This document shows positions 29,401-44,400 of a stretch of DNA of 64,000 bases, one piece after another (the first letter of the stretch is position 1; each line of letters begins with the position of its first letter). Below the pieces are notes generated by a model. That model saw only the letters and a program-made list of their open reading frames with translations, made no database searches and was not told the origin of the DNA. Source of the stretch: Patagioenas fasciata (lineage: Eukaryota > Chordata > Aves > Columbiformes > Columbidae); NCBI RefSeq assembly GCF_037038585.1, contig NC_092520.1, positions 139,001 through 203,000 on the forward strand, given 5' to 3'. Made by a program: the position numbers and the translations under genes.

Positions 29401-32400
29401 AGAGCAGAGCAGACCCTGCAGCCTGACACCTGGGTCTCACTGCTGCTGTCCCACACGGTGCAAGAGCAGAGCAGACCCTGCAGCCTGACACCTGGGTCTC
29501 ACTGCTGCTGTCCCACACGGTGCAAGAGCAGAGCAGACCCTGCACCCTGACACCTGGGTCTCAGTGCTGCTGTCCCACACGGTGCAAGAGCAGCGCAGAC
29601 CCTGCAGCCTGACACCTGGGTCTCACTGCTGCTGTCCCACACGGTGCAAGAGCAGAGCAGACCCTGCAGCCTGACACCTGGGTCTCACTGCTGCTGTCAC
29701 ACACGGTGCAAGAGCAGAGCAGACCCTGCAGCCTGACACCTGGGTCTCAGTGCTGCTGTCCCACACGGTGCAAGAGCAGAGCAGACCCTGCAGCCTGACA
29801 CCTGGGTCTCAGTGCTGCTGTCCCACACGGTGCAAGAGCAGCGCAGACCCTGCAGCCTGACACCTGGGTCTCACTGCTGCTGTCCCACACGGTGCAAGAG
29901 CAGAGCAGACCCTGCACCCTGACACCTGGGTCTCAGTGCTGCTGTCCCACACGGTGCAAGAGCAGCGCAGACCCTGCAGCCTGACACCTGGGTCTCAGTG
30001 CTGCTGTCCCACACGGTGCAAGAGCAGAGCAGACCCTGCAGCCTGACACCTGGGTCTCAGTGCTGCTGTCCCACACGGTGCAAGAGCAGAGCAGACCCTG
30101 CACCCTGACACCTGGGTCTCAGTGCTGCTGTCCCACACGGTGCAAGAGCAGAGCAGACCCTGCAGCCTGACACCTGGGTCTCACTGCTGCTGTCCCACAC
30201 GGTGCAAGAGCAGAGCAGACCCTGCAGCCTGACACCTGGGTCTCACTGCTGCTGTCCCACACGGTGCAGCGTGACACCTGGGTGTAACGTGTTCCCAGCA
30301 GCACCCTGCCTGGCAAGCTGCATCAGCTGCAGCCACAGCCCTCTGCTGGGTAGATACCATTGCTCCCTGGCTGAGCCAGTGAACTTACTGTGCCCTGTTC
30401 ACCTGCCCTAATCGCAGCGCTCCCAGTCGCTCGCACTCCCTGGAGGTTTCTTCTACAGGTGTAGGGGTTTGGCAGCAGTTGCCCCTGGCCCCGTTTTCCT
30501 GAATCAGGAAACCTCCCCACATTGTCCTGCAGCATCATGCCAGAAATGGAGCGGCTTGCCTTGGTGGCTATGAACGTCACGGGGAAATCTTATCAACATG
30601 TAAAATTGCCTAATGGGAGAGAAGAAGGAAGACGGAGACAGAATGTTCTCAGCAGCATCCAGCAACAGGGCAGGAGGCAACGGGCACAAACTGAAATACA
30701 AAAGAAATCCACTTAAACATAAAAACCCCTCACGTTTTACTACAAGGGCAGTGGAGCACTGGTATAGGTTGCCCAAAAAGGTTGTGGAGTTTCCACTGTA
30801 GAAATGACCAAAACCCAACTGGACAATATCCTGAGCAACTTGTTGTAGTTACACCTGCTTTAAGCAAGGGTGCTGGACTAGATGATCTCCAGATGTCCCT
30901 TCTAACCTCAACTACTCTGAGAAGACTGCATTTCAGTAAATAGCAAGGTGTTTAGAAGTCAGCTCTAACTCAAACCGCCATGGAGCACGACAACACCGCC
31001 AATGCCCCCTGCTTCAATAGGGCATTACCACTGCGGACCCAACACCACGGGCAGACCCCGGTGAACTGCAGGCAACGTCTGCTCCCCGCCAGGCCCCCCT
31101 CGGCTCTCACCACAGCGCAGGACAGTGCTCCGGCGTGCAGGAAACGCCAGTCCCCCAGCGCGGGCTCCACCGCAGAGCGGCCGCCGTACACAAACAGGTA
31201 CTTCTCACCTGCAGACAAAGGCAACCGGGTGGAGGAAGTTATAACTTGGTATGCCACGAAGGCAAACATTTCTATTTGCATACAGAAATTAATTCAGTCA
31301 GGCAGAAGTTTTATATTAGGACATCCCACAACCTGATAAACATCTCCAGATTTTAGCAATAAATTGTTTCATAGATACAGGAATTACTCTCGTATCTAAA
31401 TCTTTTATAAGATGCACAGAAGACCAAGTATTTTCAGGAAGAAGCTGTAATTTTCACATTTCTGGTCAAAAGACCCCCATAATCCACTTATGCAGTTGCT
31501 GGATGTTTAAGGTCTGAATGGTCTGTGGTTCCGTGTGTGGGCAAGAGAACCCCAGTTACACGGTACAGAATCAGCCACCCTGTCCCAGCTCTTCCCAGAA
31601 CTGCCAGCCCCCTTGCCCGGCCGTGAAACCCACCAAAATGAGCAAACAGGAGCAACACACTGGAGCGCCCTGGAGGGGTACTGCCCAGGGTACGGGACGC
31701 GTGATAAGATGCAGGAGAAGAGTATCTGGGGTTTGTATGAGACTTATTACGGGATGCTCAGGAGAGGAGCCAGGGGCAGGAAAAGGGATAGGTTAGGTGA
31801 TTTGCAAAGGTACAAACACAGGAAGACAGAGGAATACCAGGACGGAGAGGGCTAGTCACGTGTAACCGGGCTGCTGGGCAGCGTGTCTGTCTGGCCACGT
31901 CCCGAGCCCTGAACAGGAACAACCGAAAATCAGCCTTTCCATTTGTAGGTAGGTGTGTTTGTGAGAAGGAAGCCAACTAAACTGCAGTTGCAAATATATA
32001 TTGTAGCACTTTCAAAAATGCATTATGAGCATGTTTCAGCATTATACAATCATATATATTTTTTTATTCCTGCCCTGCATCTAGAAAATTAGCAAGATTG
32101 CAGTTCATCTATAATAAAAGTCATTATGACATGGTATCTGTTGTATAGGTTCTGTAACGAATCAACCACGTGTTAACGGCATAGATAATTGAAACCATGA
32201 TCAATTGTTGGATCAAAACATTCAGTTGCTCCATTCAGGAAACTCGGCTGCGCCTGCTCAGTGTTTCCCTTTCGGACTTGACAGGCAAGAATGGCACAGG
32301 CAGCACTGGTGAGATACAGCGAGAAAAACACATTCAAGAGAAGTTTAAGCCTTAAGCCTCTAAGACTGGGGAAAAATCCATCACTGGAACAAGATCTTTA

Positions 32401-35400
32401 CAAAATGTAATTGGATTCTCTGAAGTGATGAGGAATCTGAAGATCGTATTCTTTCAAAAATGTTCAGCAAAAAGCCGTTGTTTCAGGCAAAGGAATACAA
32501 TGCAACAACAGTAACTGTATAGCCTGTACTACACAAAAAGCAAGGCTATATTACGACAATTTGCCTTTTAGACCTCACTGTCTGGACAGGACTGTCCCAT
32601 ACATCCTGGAATTCACACACCCGCACATACCTACAGCTATTCCACTCTTTCCAGGCTTCTCACCTTGGAACACGACCTCCGTTGCGCTGTGTCTCCAACG
32701 CCGGGCAGCTGGCTCGGAGGCACGCTGCACACCGACAAGCTCCACGGTGAAGTCCTCTGGGTCACTGCAGCATTCAGGGAACTTCAGCCACAACATTCCC
32801 AAGCCTGCGCCTGACGGGGATGTTCGTCCTCCTGTCACCAGGGCCAGAGTGTTCGAGAGACGTGACACGGTGTGGTACAACCGCCCGTCTGTGGAGATAC
32901 AGAACATCATGGTTCACAGCAATCCTCCTCCCATGACATTTATAGAATCAGAGAACCATTTTGGCTGGAAAAGACCTTTAAGATCATCAAGTCCAACCAT
33001 TAACCTAACACAGCCGAGTCCTCCTCTAAACTGTGTCCCTAAGTGCAACATCCACACATCTTTTGAATACCTCCAGGGCTGGTGACTCCAGCACTGCCCT
33101 GGGCAGCCTGTTCCAATGCCCCACAGCCCTTTGGGGAAGAAATTGTTCCCAGATCCAACCTCGACCTCCCCTGGCGCAACTTGAGGCCGTTTCCTCTGCT
33201 CCTGGCGCTTGTTCCTGGGGAGCAGAGCCCGACCCCCCTGGCTCCAAGCTCCTTTCAGGCAGTTCAGAGATCAGAAGGTCTCCCCTCAGCTCCTGTTCTC
33301 CAGCTGAACCCCCAGCTCCCTCAGCCGCTCCCATCACACTTGTGCTCCAGCCCCTCACCAGCTCCGTTCCCTTCTCTCCACTCGCTCCAGCACCTCAAGG
33401 GCTGTCCTGCAGTGATGGGCCCAAAACTGCCCCCAGGATTTGACATCACCGTGACATCACCTTTCCATTAGATATTTTGCTGTTAGCTCAAGAACCTGTT
33501 CCTTATACTTGCCATCAGTACAGGAACTCACCCCATCTTTCACCAGAATGTTCCGTTTTCACACAGCCAGCTTTCCAGCAGCCTGCATGCTTAATTAGCA
33601 CATTGAACTGCCTCATACGGCAGTGCTGTCCATCCTCCTCCCCAAAGCCTCCAGTGGTGAGAATCACATTGGGTTCTATGAGAACAGAGCGGTGACCGTA
33701 ACGTCTCAGGCCAGTCTGGGAGGGCAGCGCGCAGGCTGTTGCTGTGACAGTCCCCGCTGTCCGGACAGGACCGTCGCCGTCAGCTGCAGGCCAAAGAGAA
33801 CCAAAGAGCTCCGGCACAAACAGGAACGAAGTACTACATTTTAAACGAGAGGTTAAGCAAATCTGTTCAGCTTTTCAAGAAGAAAACATTGTGCAGCAAG
33901 TCGACAGAGCACACACACAGCTGGATGTGACCTAGAAATCAACCTGCAATGGTTCAACTACCCTGCGCCAACTTTCAGCTTCCGCTCCCTCAACTCCCGA
34001 GAGTTCTGAGGCTCTTTAAGGGGTGCAGCTGGGACCGGCTGAGAGCCCGGCTCCTGAGCTGCTGCAGCGAGACAGGATCGCTCCAACACCTTCCAAAGGA
34101 GAACCTTCCTGATAACACAGTATTCGGTCACTGAAATAGCAAAGAGCAGTAGAAAGAGAACAAACACCTGGAAGCTGGATTTCCAAGCTTCTTGCTGGAT
34201 TTTGATGCTACCTTCACAAACACATTGAAATAAAGTTCCAAAGCACGATGAATCATCTCTGTTAATTCCAATGATCGTACTACAGCAGAATATTTTCAGT
34301 TATCTAAATCTCTTCTCTCTAAATACTATATCCCTTAGTATGAAACGAGCTTTGAACACGGGGCTCTAGCTCACCCATACATTGTACAAATGGTTTGATT
34401 TTCATCAGTTTCTATTTTGCATCTTCTTTGTTTCAACCAAGTGCCTTATTCTTGTGTTATAAGGATGGTGAGGTGGAGGGAAGCGGGTTTCGCTGTGGTT
34501 TTTGTACGCCATACCCAGAAAAACTGCCTGTATTGAACGCTGTTTAGTAAAAGAACCTACTTTGTATTGTTTGACTTGTATTTCACCTCCTGGGGCTCAA
34601 ACGTCTTCCTACAGCTGGATCTTTCTAGACCGAGGGATTCTTTCATTTCAGGAAATACACCCACCATGTTCTGTTTGGAAGACTCAGGACCTGCACTTGG
34701 GACTGGGGACCCACATCTATAGGAGAGGAGAGCTGGGGGTACACCCTGGTATCTGAGACAAACCTTCGGACGTTCCCAGTAAAAAATACCTAAGCATGGA
34801 CAATACATCAGATTTTGAAGGCTTTTGCTATCAGTCTTGAATACAACAGAAGCAGCAGCAGAAAGGCCCTATTGCTGTCTCCAAGGAATCAAGTGTCTTC
34901 ACTGAGCAAAGGTCAGATTTGTTTTCCTTTAACCTTAAGGACAGATCCTGTGCATATAGGGACCTTTAAGGTTTGAACATCAGATGAGTGACACTCGCAC
35001 ATTTATTCAGCTTCAGCGTCACTGCACATTTTCAGCTCTAATAAGACAACGCACCGCACTGAGCGCCCTGCTGGCCTGAGGAGCGCCATCCTGCTTCACC
35101 GCCTTCCAGCTGCCCTTCCTGCTCCTGGAACACAGCCTTCCAGTTGCAGAGAGAATTACTGGTGGTGCTACACTGCGGACAACGCTAGTGACGTGAAACA
35201 GGTTAAATCACTCTGCTTTCCACCCTGAGAAAGGAACCAAGCAGCCAAAAGCAGGAACGTCTTGGACTGCAGCTGCTGCCAGGCCATTTTATCAGGGACA
35301 TACAGGCTTGGTCCTGGCTGTTCCTCAGCTGCACCGCTTTTCTCCATCTAAAAAAGGCCACATACAGATTTAAAAGCATTTCAGAAACAGAAATACTACA

Positions 35401-38400
35401 CACACAATTCCACTCACAAGGGACAACAAAACAAAGCACAAACTTCATGACGGTCCCGAGTGCTCTGCTGGATGACACTGCGATAGTGCAGTAATAAAAT
35501 ACAGCAGCCTTTCGCGAGCTGGAAGAGCAGAATGGCTCAGAACGCCATGTGTGGAGGCAAGCAGGAGTAAATTGAAGAGGGGGCACTGTAGGATCCCAAA
35601 CATCGGAGGAGGAGCAGGGCAGACCGGCACTGCAGCCACGCACTGGGGTCCCACGTACAAACAGAAGTGAGAGCTGTCCAGGGTCAATAAACGGGAAGAA
35701 TGAAACTGATGAGAACCACCAGAGTCAGGATGAGGCCCTGGCCTCACTACAGGCAGCAGCACCATTGCTATGGGGATGGGGAAAGCTACTTGGATCAGCA
35801 TGCCATCTGTTCCTTCCGGGCTCCTACTGCTTCCCAAAATCTCCCAGAGAAGCCTCCATGGTTAAAACAATACTATGAGAAGCAGTCAGTGTGTACCTGC
35901 CAGGCTGGGTAACAACGGAGTCCAGGAAGGTTCCATCCCCTTTGACGCAGCCAAGACAAAGTAATGAGAACATTTCAGGTGCCATTCCTGCAGCGAGCCC
36001 AAAAAGGAAATAAACATCCTGTGAGAGTCGGTCCAAGATGGAGCAGTATTTGCCTGAACATCGCCATCGAGAACTTAGAGAACTGAAGCCGAGCCCGAAA
36101 GAACAGACGGACAATGATTTGGAGAGAGGCCCGAGGAGAAGCATTGTGTTGCACTATTTCTCCGATACGGGGGGGCTGCTGCTTACAGTGGCTGTTGTGT
36201 GGACTTTGCCGCTGCTTCAGCCAAACCAGCCCCCACCTCCTGAAAGTGATTGTTATGAGGGTCTCTTCGACCCAGGGACAATCGCCGCCGTCCAGATGTG
36301 TGCTCACCTGCAGCCTCGGTCACACGTGTCCCTCACCTGCTCCCCCAAACAGTGGCCAACGACAAGGAGCATGCCCAGCAGCTCGCCAAGGGTCCTGAGG
36401 TCACCCAATGGACCAGAGAAAGACCCCTGAATGCTGGACACGTTAGCGCTGGCAAAAGAAAGCGTGGATCTTTCGAGCCTGCACAGTACGAGCCTGGGCT
36501 GCGAAGTCAAGGCGGAGATTGGGCTAAAACAATGGGAGCGAGGGGGTGAAGAAGCGTAAAAGGTGACTCCAGAAGGGACACTGAGAAGAACCACGACGGA
36601 GGACCAGCAGGACTCCACGGGACCGGAGACCAGAGGGAGCTGCTGGAACTGGACTGGTGATAAACGCAACCTCATTTCTCATCTTTTCCTTTACTTTTCC
36701 CCGTTTCTTTCCCCTTTCTTTTCTTACTCTATCGCGTGCTGTTTTACGGGCAAATTAATAAAGTAACACTGCTTGATTGAATTATAACTCCTTGGCTTTT
36801 TGGTCGCCTTAATTTTGCGCTCTGAGATCAAGGTAAAAGAACCATCAGGAGTCCATCGCCGGACGGACCGTGACACATCCCCCTCCAAACCGCAGGGCGC
36901 GGCAGCGAGGATCTCTGCACGCCGGGGAGCAGAGACCAGCCCAGCGCCGCTTCAACAGCGCCGAGAATCAGGACACTGCAGGTCAGCCTGGAAAGCGTGT
37001 GGACACCTTCCTCACCCCAGCCTTCCAAAGCTTACAGCTCAGGGGTTTTCTGAGCGAGAAGCTGTGTCCTTCCTCGATGGATTTCTCATCCATGACCCTA
37101 TCCAGTCACTCTTTGAACTCACATAAACTTTCATCATCTGTAACATATCGTGGTGAAGAGTTCCACAGTGTAATTACACCCTGCATAAGGAATCTCTTTC
37201 TTTTGAGTCAGCTTTCCCTTGTGCTTCTCAGAGCTGAGCACAGAAAAGAGTGAGGGCTGTGTACCAGAGGCACTGGGGTTCTTAAAGGCCAGGGAATACA
37301 AGTGATCCCAGAGAAATCAAAATGTCCCAAGGTGCAACATGGTCTCTGCTGGCTGACAACACATAAATGTGACTCCAGTCTGGCCTCGGAACCTCTCCAG
37401 ACGCAGAAGCACAAGCAACAAGAGAGGAAGTCCATAGCAAGACTGGAGTCCAGCCCGGCTTTTATGGACATCAGGGAACTGAGTACGCCCCTTCCCATGG
37501 GGTGGGATGTATTCAGACAACTACATGAACAGAGAGCATAAACATGAATTTAAAGGGTACAATATTAGCATAATCATCCCAACTTTTACCAGAAGTAGAA
37601 AGCATTGAGCACTGTAGGGGAAAGGGACCTGGGGGTCCTGGGGACAGCAGGGTGACCATGAGCCAGTACTGGGTCCTTGTGGCCAGGAACGCCAATGGTA
37701 CCTGGGGTGGGTTAGAAGGGGGTGGTCAGTAGGTCAGAGAGGTTCTCCTGCCCCTCTGCTCTGCCCTGGGGAGACCACACCTGGAATATTGTGTCCAGTT
37801 GTGGCCCCTCAGCTCCAGAAGGACAGGGAACTGCTGCAGAGAGTCCAGCGCAGCCACCAAGATGCTGGAGGGAGTGGAGCATCTCCCGTGTGAGGAAAGG
37901 CTGAGGGAGCTGGGGCTCTGGAGCTGGAGAAGAGGAGACTGAGGGGGGACTCATTCATGGGGATCAATATGGAAAGGGGCAGTGTCAGGAGGATGGAGCC
38001 AGGCTCTGCTGGGTGACAACCAGTGACAGGACAAGGGGCAATGGGTGCAAACTGGAACACAGGAGGTTCCACTGCAAGAGGAGAAGAAACTTGTTCCTGG
38101 TGAGGGTGGCAGAGCCTGGCCCAGGCTGCCCAGGGAGGCTGTGGAGTCTCCTTCTCTGCAGACATTCAAACCCGCCTGGACCCCTTCCTGTGGAACCTCA
38201 GCTGGGTGTTCCTGCTCCATGGGGGGATTGCACTGGATGAGCTTTCCAGGGCCCTTCAACCCCTGACATTCTGGGATTCTGTGATCTTTTGAAAAGCAAT
38301 ACCCAAAAATTCATGGAAATACTGAAAATGGAAGAATCCACTGTTCATCCATGGGCAAATTATTCTAAAAATGAGCCGCTCTCAGTACTAAGTGTGTATT

Positions 38401-41400
38401 TTACATTTCTTATCTAATTCAACCTATCTTCTTCCCAGTAAGACCTGGATCCTACTTTATCTCAATGGCCAATTGCAGAGCTTGCTGTTACCACGTACCT
38501 TACTCCTATGCAAGTTTTTCAGCTTGCAGTTGTGTACACGTTAACCTCATCTATACGAGAAGTGATAAAGAGTTTTCACTTTCTCATGTACAAGCGGTTG
38601 CCTTGATCTACAATAACTCTTGTGCGCATTTCTTCCCACACCACTTTTAACTGGCCAGCATCCTTCAGTCATCGCCTTTGCACTCACGTAGGAAATGCTG
38701 GCGAAACACGCGCAGGCACGTCAAAGTGTTCTCACGCTGCAGGCTTTGCATTTCCAGAGAGCGTTACAGAGAACCACAAAGTCAAAACGGAAACTTCTGG
38801 TAAGTGTCCTACAGGATATTTATCTCAAAAGTTACTCAGTATTTTTGACTTCTCATCCAGACTTCAAACAGTCACAAACTTTGCCAGCATTTAACGTCAA
38901 AATTGCAAAGAATAGAGAAAGAAAGGCTGTACAAAGACCAAAAAAATATCTGAAGCTACTAACCTGTCCCCAACAATGAGGCACGGGAACAGCCTACAGA
39001 AATGCAAAAGGCAGGACAAGTGCATGTACTTTCCCCAGCAACGCTCCCAACCATTCGCAGTCAGGAACCTCACATTGGGTGTATTCTTATGTATTGATTA
39101 ATCCTCAATGGATTTCTCTTTGATTAAAACAATTGCCCCGAGCCCATGCAAACTTACAGCACCTACAAGACCTTTTATATCACCAGCGGGTTTTCTATGC
39201 TAAGACTGTAACCCTGAGAGGCCACTCACAGGGGAAGGAACAAGCAGCTCTTCGAACGCCAAAGAGAGCGCTACCTGCCCAGCTTCACACAGAGCTGCCT
39301 GCAGGCCCTGCATTAACCGAGTCTGATCCCAGATCTTCCTGCCTGTATGACATCTGTGCCTTAGCAGCTGCTGCACAGAACTGTGGCTACGAGAACTTGC
39401 ATAAACCTCATCAAATCAAAGCCAAGGCACTGGCATTCAGAGTAAAGGAGGGTTACCTCGTATTCATCAAAAGGCTCCAGAGCCTGCACTCTCTGCCGCT
39501 CTTCTTGTGGAGTACAACGGGTGAAAAACTCATTCATATCCATGACGCTGCACTCGGTCCAGCCCTGCAGAGAGAAATCCCTCACAGTCATTATCCCTGG
39601 AAGGCCAGAACTCACCTCCCACAAGAAAAGAAAACACCTGAATTAAACACCTGTGTGATCCTTCAGGATTGTCTAGCTGGATCAACAGCAGCCCAGAATC
39701 TGGTGAGGATGGATCTTTTACCTGTAAAGCTCTTAAGAACTTATTTTTTATATTAAAAGTCTCAGAGAAACCCCCCTTGCCTCACATCCATGCCACAAAG
39801 CACACTGCAAACTGGCTGGAACGACCTTTGAATGACTGCTCATGCTGCTAGAGAAGGCAGTGCCTCAGCCTTGGCCCTGTTTGCTTCGACTCAAACTGAC
39901 ACAGCCAATGACCTCCAAAGTTACTTAGTGCTACCACCTTTCCCAAGTAAATCACGCGTGCTGCACGCCCCGGAGCGGCAGGAACCCACCTTTTCCGAAA
40001 AGCGCCTGTGCTGCGCTCCGCAGTCGGGGTACTGCGCCAAGGAGCGCAGCGCCGAGCGCCGCTGGCTGAAGTGCCGCTGCATGACGCGTCCGAAGGGGTC
40101 CCGCGGCTGCACCTGCTCGTACAGCACAAAGCACGCCCGAGGGAAACGATCTGCTGCCCACTGGATCAGCGCGTCCGACCTGTTGGGCAAATTGAGCACA
40201 AGACATGAAACAACTGAGGGTCCACCTGTCACACGGCAAACGCAACGTATCTTCTTGCAACCCCACTAAACATGTTACTAAGGCACCCTGACAGAGGTAA
40301 TACACATAGAGAATCCTGTGCTGGAGACCATGAACATCCCTCCCCAATTTGGGCAGAGAACTCAGGGGATGAGAAGAACAAAACTCAAACCCTTCCTTTG
40401 AAGTTTTGCTGCTGTTTCCTCCTCCCTTTCAGGACGCCAAGCGGCACTGATTGTATTACAAGGAGCTGACTGGGACTTCCAGAGATTTCCTGAGGTCCTA
40501 GTCACAGGACGGGAAGTCCCCAGGAGACGTACACACAAAGCAGCTTGTTCTTCTCATTTCGCCAACAGACGACACCTCCACCAACCTGCTGTTCTCCATG
40601 TAGGTGAGCACCACCTCTGCTATGAAGAGGGTGGGGGTTTCGCTGTCCAGTCCCGCTCCCTCCAGGGCTCTCTCCAGCTCCGACAGCTCGGACAAATCCA
40701 CTCCCAGTAACTTATAATCCTCTCCGGAAAAGGCAATGACTCCTGGGAGACAGAAATGGTACAACCTCACTACAGAGCCGATGCAGCACTGGGGCCAAAG
40801 AGGGCAAACGGAAAAACCAACCACACAGGCAAGCACTCCCGAGACCGTGCACGCCGACTCCATTCTCCGGGACAAGTCCACGACAATCCCCATCTCTACA
40901 CGAACCATTAAGGGATAATGCGAAGAAGCAACCCATCAAATGCATTATTCCCAATGTAAATTTCATCCACAGTATTATCACATTTACTATAACAACAAAA
41001 CTTGAACATATTTCCTTTAAAAACGTTTTTATAGAACCACTACAATACAGAATCAAATCTCAGGTGCTCTCATTCATAGACCTTTCAGTTCAGGCTAAAA
41101 AAGGACCACTGCTCTCACAGAATTTGAGCGGTTTGCCCCACAACCATGGAGCTGTTTCCATTTTCCGTGGTTTGTTGGGTTTTTGAACAGATTTCATCTC
41201 TGTAACCTGGCGCTGAAGCCCGACCGAGCCCGTGCGAGCCCCCAGGACCGGTCTCACAGAGCGCCCTTCTCGGAAATACGTTCCAGTTCATTATTTGCGA
41301 GCACCGTCATGGCATATTTCTGTACTCCATAAAAACACCATAAGCTATAGCTTGTCGGCCCATTTCAACCAAAACCAAATAATTAACAAAGCAAACTGCA

Positions 41401-44400
41401 AAGTACCTTTGGAAATCACCTACTCTATAGCCCTGTATTAGTGCAATCCAACAATTGTACCTGTCTTGAGAACTGTTAATCTCTACTGTTTCCAAGGGCA
41501 CCCATTACTGGAGGCAAAACAGCCTCTTTCAGAAGATAATTTCTTATAACAACTAACTTGTCTATCCCTCACTCCTGTCCTCTGGACACAGATAACAGGG
41601 TATTCCCAACTCTTTTGACATTCCCTACTCTTTTAGTCTGAATACTTAACGAAGGTTGGTATGGACAGAACTCTTTGCTGCTGATATTAAAAATGTGCAT
41701 GGACTCAAGAGGAAACTGAACAAGCTCGTGGCAAAGCTGCTCACTAAGACTTGTTCAGCTGCTCACCGGAGCCAGGGACTCGTGCTCTGCAGCTGTCGTC
41801 CATCTCGATTTAAATTGATTATTACGGTCTAAATGCAGTGGCTTACACATGTCCCTGTTGTATTTCATTCCACACCTCTCAGACCGTTCATGCACTTTGT
41901 CAAAATCCTGCTCTCATCCACCACACTGCAACTCTCCCAGGTTCCCACTGGTTTATTACATTTTAACCTTCCATAGCACATCATCTAGAACACAAACGGA
42001 AACCTTGAGGGAAACCACATGTAGGAGGAGCCTCTGGTAAACCCCATACTTTCCATTTTAACACTGAACTGCCTCATAGTACTTAGCTGGCACAATAATC
42101 CTTTCAGCTCTGCTTGTATTCTATAGTAGTTTCACAGGGCTCATATTTTCCTTCCTTGGGAAGAAGGAAAAGAGGTCAGGTAACATAACAACTAATGTTT
42201 TATTACAGTCAAGACACCTGAGGGTCATAGCTTCTCTCCTACCCAAAAGCACATAAACCACAGTGCAGTTTAGGCTGGGAGGAGCCTCTGAAGGTCCTCC
42301 AGCCCAAGTCCTTGCTCACAGCGGGGTCACCGGTATCAGGCTGCTCAAGGCTCTGTCCAGCCGAGCTCTGACTGTCTGCAGGGAGGGAGACTCCACCGCC
42401 TTTCTGGGAAATCTGTTACCGTTTCTAACTACTCACATGTCAGGAAAGCAAATCAAACCACCAAACAACACAACACCTGAACATTTTCATTATACGTAAC
42501 TGAACTGCCCGTATTGCAACGTGCAGCCACTGCCCATTGACAGTCTGCTCTGTGACCCCACGAGCCCGGCCCCATCTCCTCCGCTCGCTGCCATCGGGTG
42601 GATTTATGATCATTTACATGTCATTTTATGCTAAATCCATCCTTGCTGATGAATGCATATCCCTAGATCCATTAAGCTAAAGTCTGTGCTTTATAATACA
42701 ACCCTGCTAACTGTTGCATTACCATTTTCAAGAGATAGAAAAAGCAGCAGTTTCCTATTTTCTGAGCACGTATTTAATCCATGAAACACATTCTTCCCAT
42801 TACGTGCAATCCGTCTAACTGCTTATAAAATAGAATCTTTTGCAATAGGTATCCCTAAGCAAATCAATATAAATATTGAACACTGCCACAGTAAAATATG
42901 ACTCACGAAAATGATTTTGTGTGATTTTCAGGAATTATTCCATTTGTGCTCAGACACAATGAATTACCAACTTCTACAACACAGACAGTGATCAGAGATT
43001 CTTTTAATCAAGACCAAAACATGCCAAGTAAGGGCTTTTCTTCTTTGGTGAGCTATAAAACCTACGGAGACCTTTAAAAATTCAGAGCTATATAATTCTA
43101 TTGAAAAAAGCAACTGTTATCCATTTGCAGTGGTATTGTTCACAGACACGTCTCTCTGCTTCTATCAGTTCGTGTCAGGCAGAAAAAAGGGTTGTTCTAA
43201 TTTCCATGTTAATTAACGGGTCTATCTCCCCTCAGTCACAATGCACTAGGGCCCAAGACACACCTCCCACTGCCCGCTGCCCTGGTGGTGCCGCGGGAGC
43301 AGCGCGGCAGCGCCCGCTCTCCCCCGCCTTCTCCTGGGCAGCCCTCCCGGCCCGCTCCGGTGCCTCGGGCAGCACCCTGGGCTCCCGCTGCCCGTGCCAG
43401 GGAGCCCACTGCTGGCACGGGACTCCGGAGGTGTTAACAGACAGAAACCAACCGGGCTCCATACGACCTGCTCCTAACAAACCCACTCTGGCACCTATAC
43501 ATCTTGTTATCACCCAGCGCTTGTGAATTATTTCTTTTTTCCTATTTTTTTCAGAAAATGAACAAGCTTTTCATCTACCACTTCGTAGTTCCTCTACCAT
43601 CATATCTCACTTGTTAAAAGCTGAAACTGCATTTGCTTTTTCTAAACACTCAGTATCTATAAAACGTCCCATAAATATCATACCCAGCTCTTCCCCTCCA
43701 GCATCTCCCACCAGCGCCGACAGCTCTTTGGTTCTTTTGATCAGAGCGGCTTTTTGGCGTGCCACACTTGGGAAATCCACCTCGTACACCACAGCGCCAT
43801 GCAGAAGGCCCATGTCCTTCAAACGGAAGAATAGCGAGTCGAAGCCAGCGCCTAGAGACACGATCTGCAGAAGAAGTACCAGAAAAAAGTTATACACAAC
43901 TCTAGCAGCATCTTGGGCATCTGGGTGTGAGAAATACTCAGCAACATAGTTTGTAGAGCGACAAGATCAGGCAATCATCTGTGAGAGGGAGAAGGATTTT
44001 GTGTAGTTATTGCTCCCTCCGAGACATTTCTGCCAAAGCAGCAGATGGACAGCACAGCAGTGCCAGGTTCCCTGCGCTCTTCTGGGAAGGGACCACAGCA
44101 CATGCACTAACGAGATACCACAGTGCTTGGGAAAGGATCACAGCACATGCACTAATGAGATACTGCAGTGCTTGGGAAGGGACCACAGCACATGCACTAA
44201 CGAGATACCACAGTGCTTGGGAAAGGATCACAGCACATGCACTAACGAGATACTGCAGTGCTTGGGAAGGGACCACAGCACATGCACTAACGAGATACCA
44301 CAGTGCTTGGGAAAGGATCACAGCACATGCACTAACGAGATACTGCAGTGCTTGGGAAGGGACCACAGCACATGCACTAACGAGATACCACAGTGCTTGG

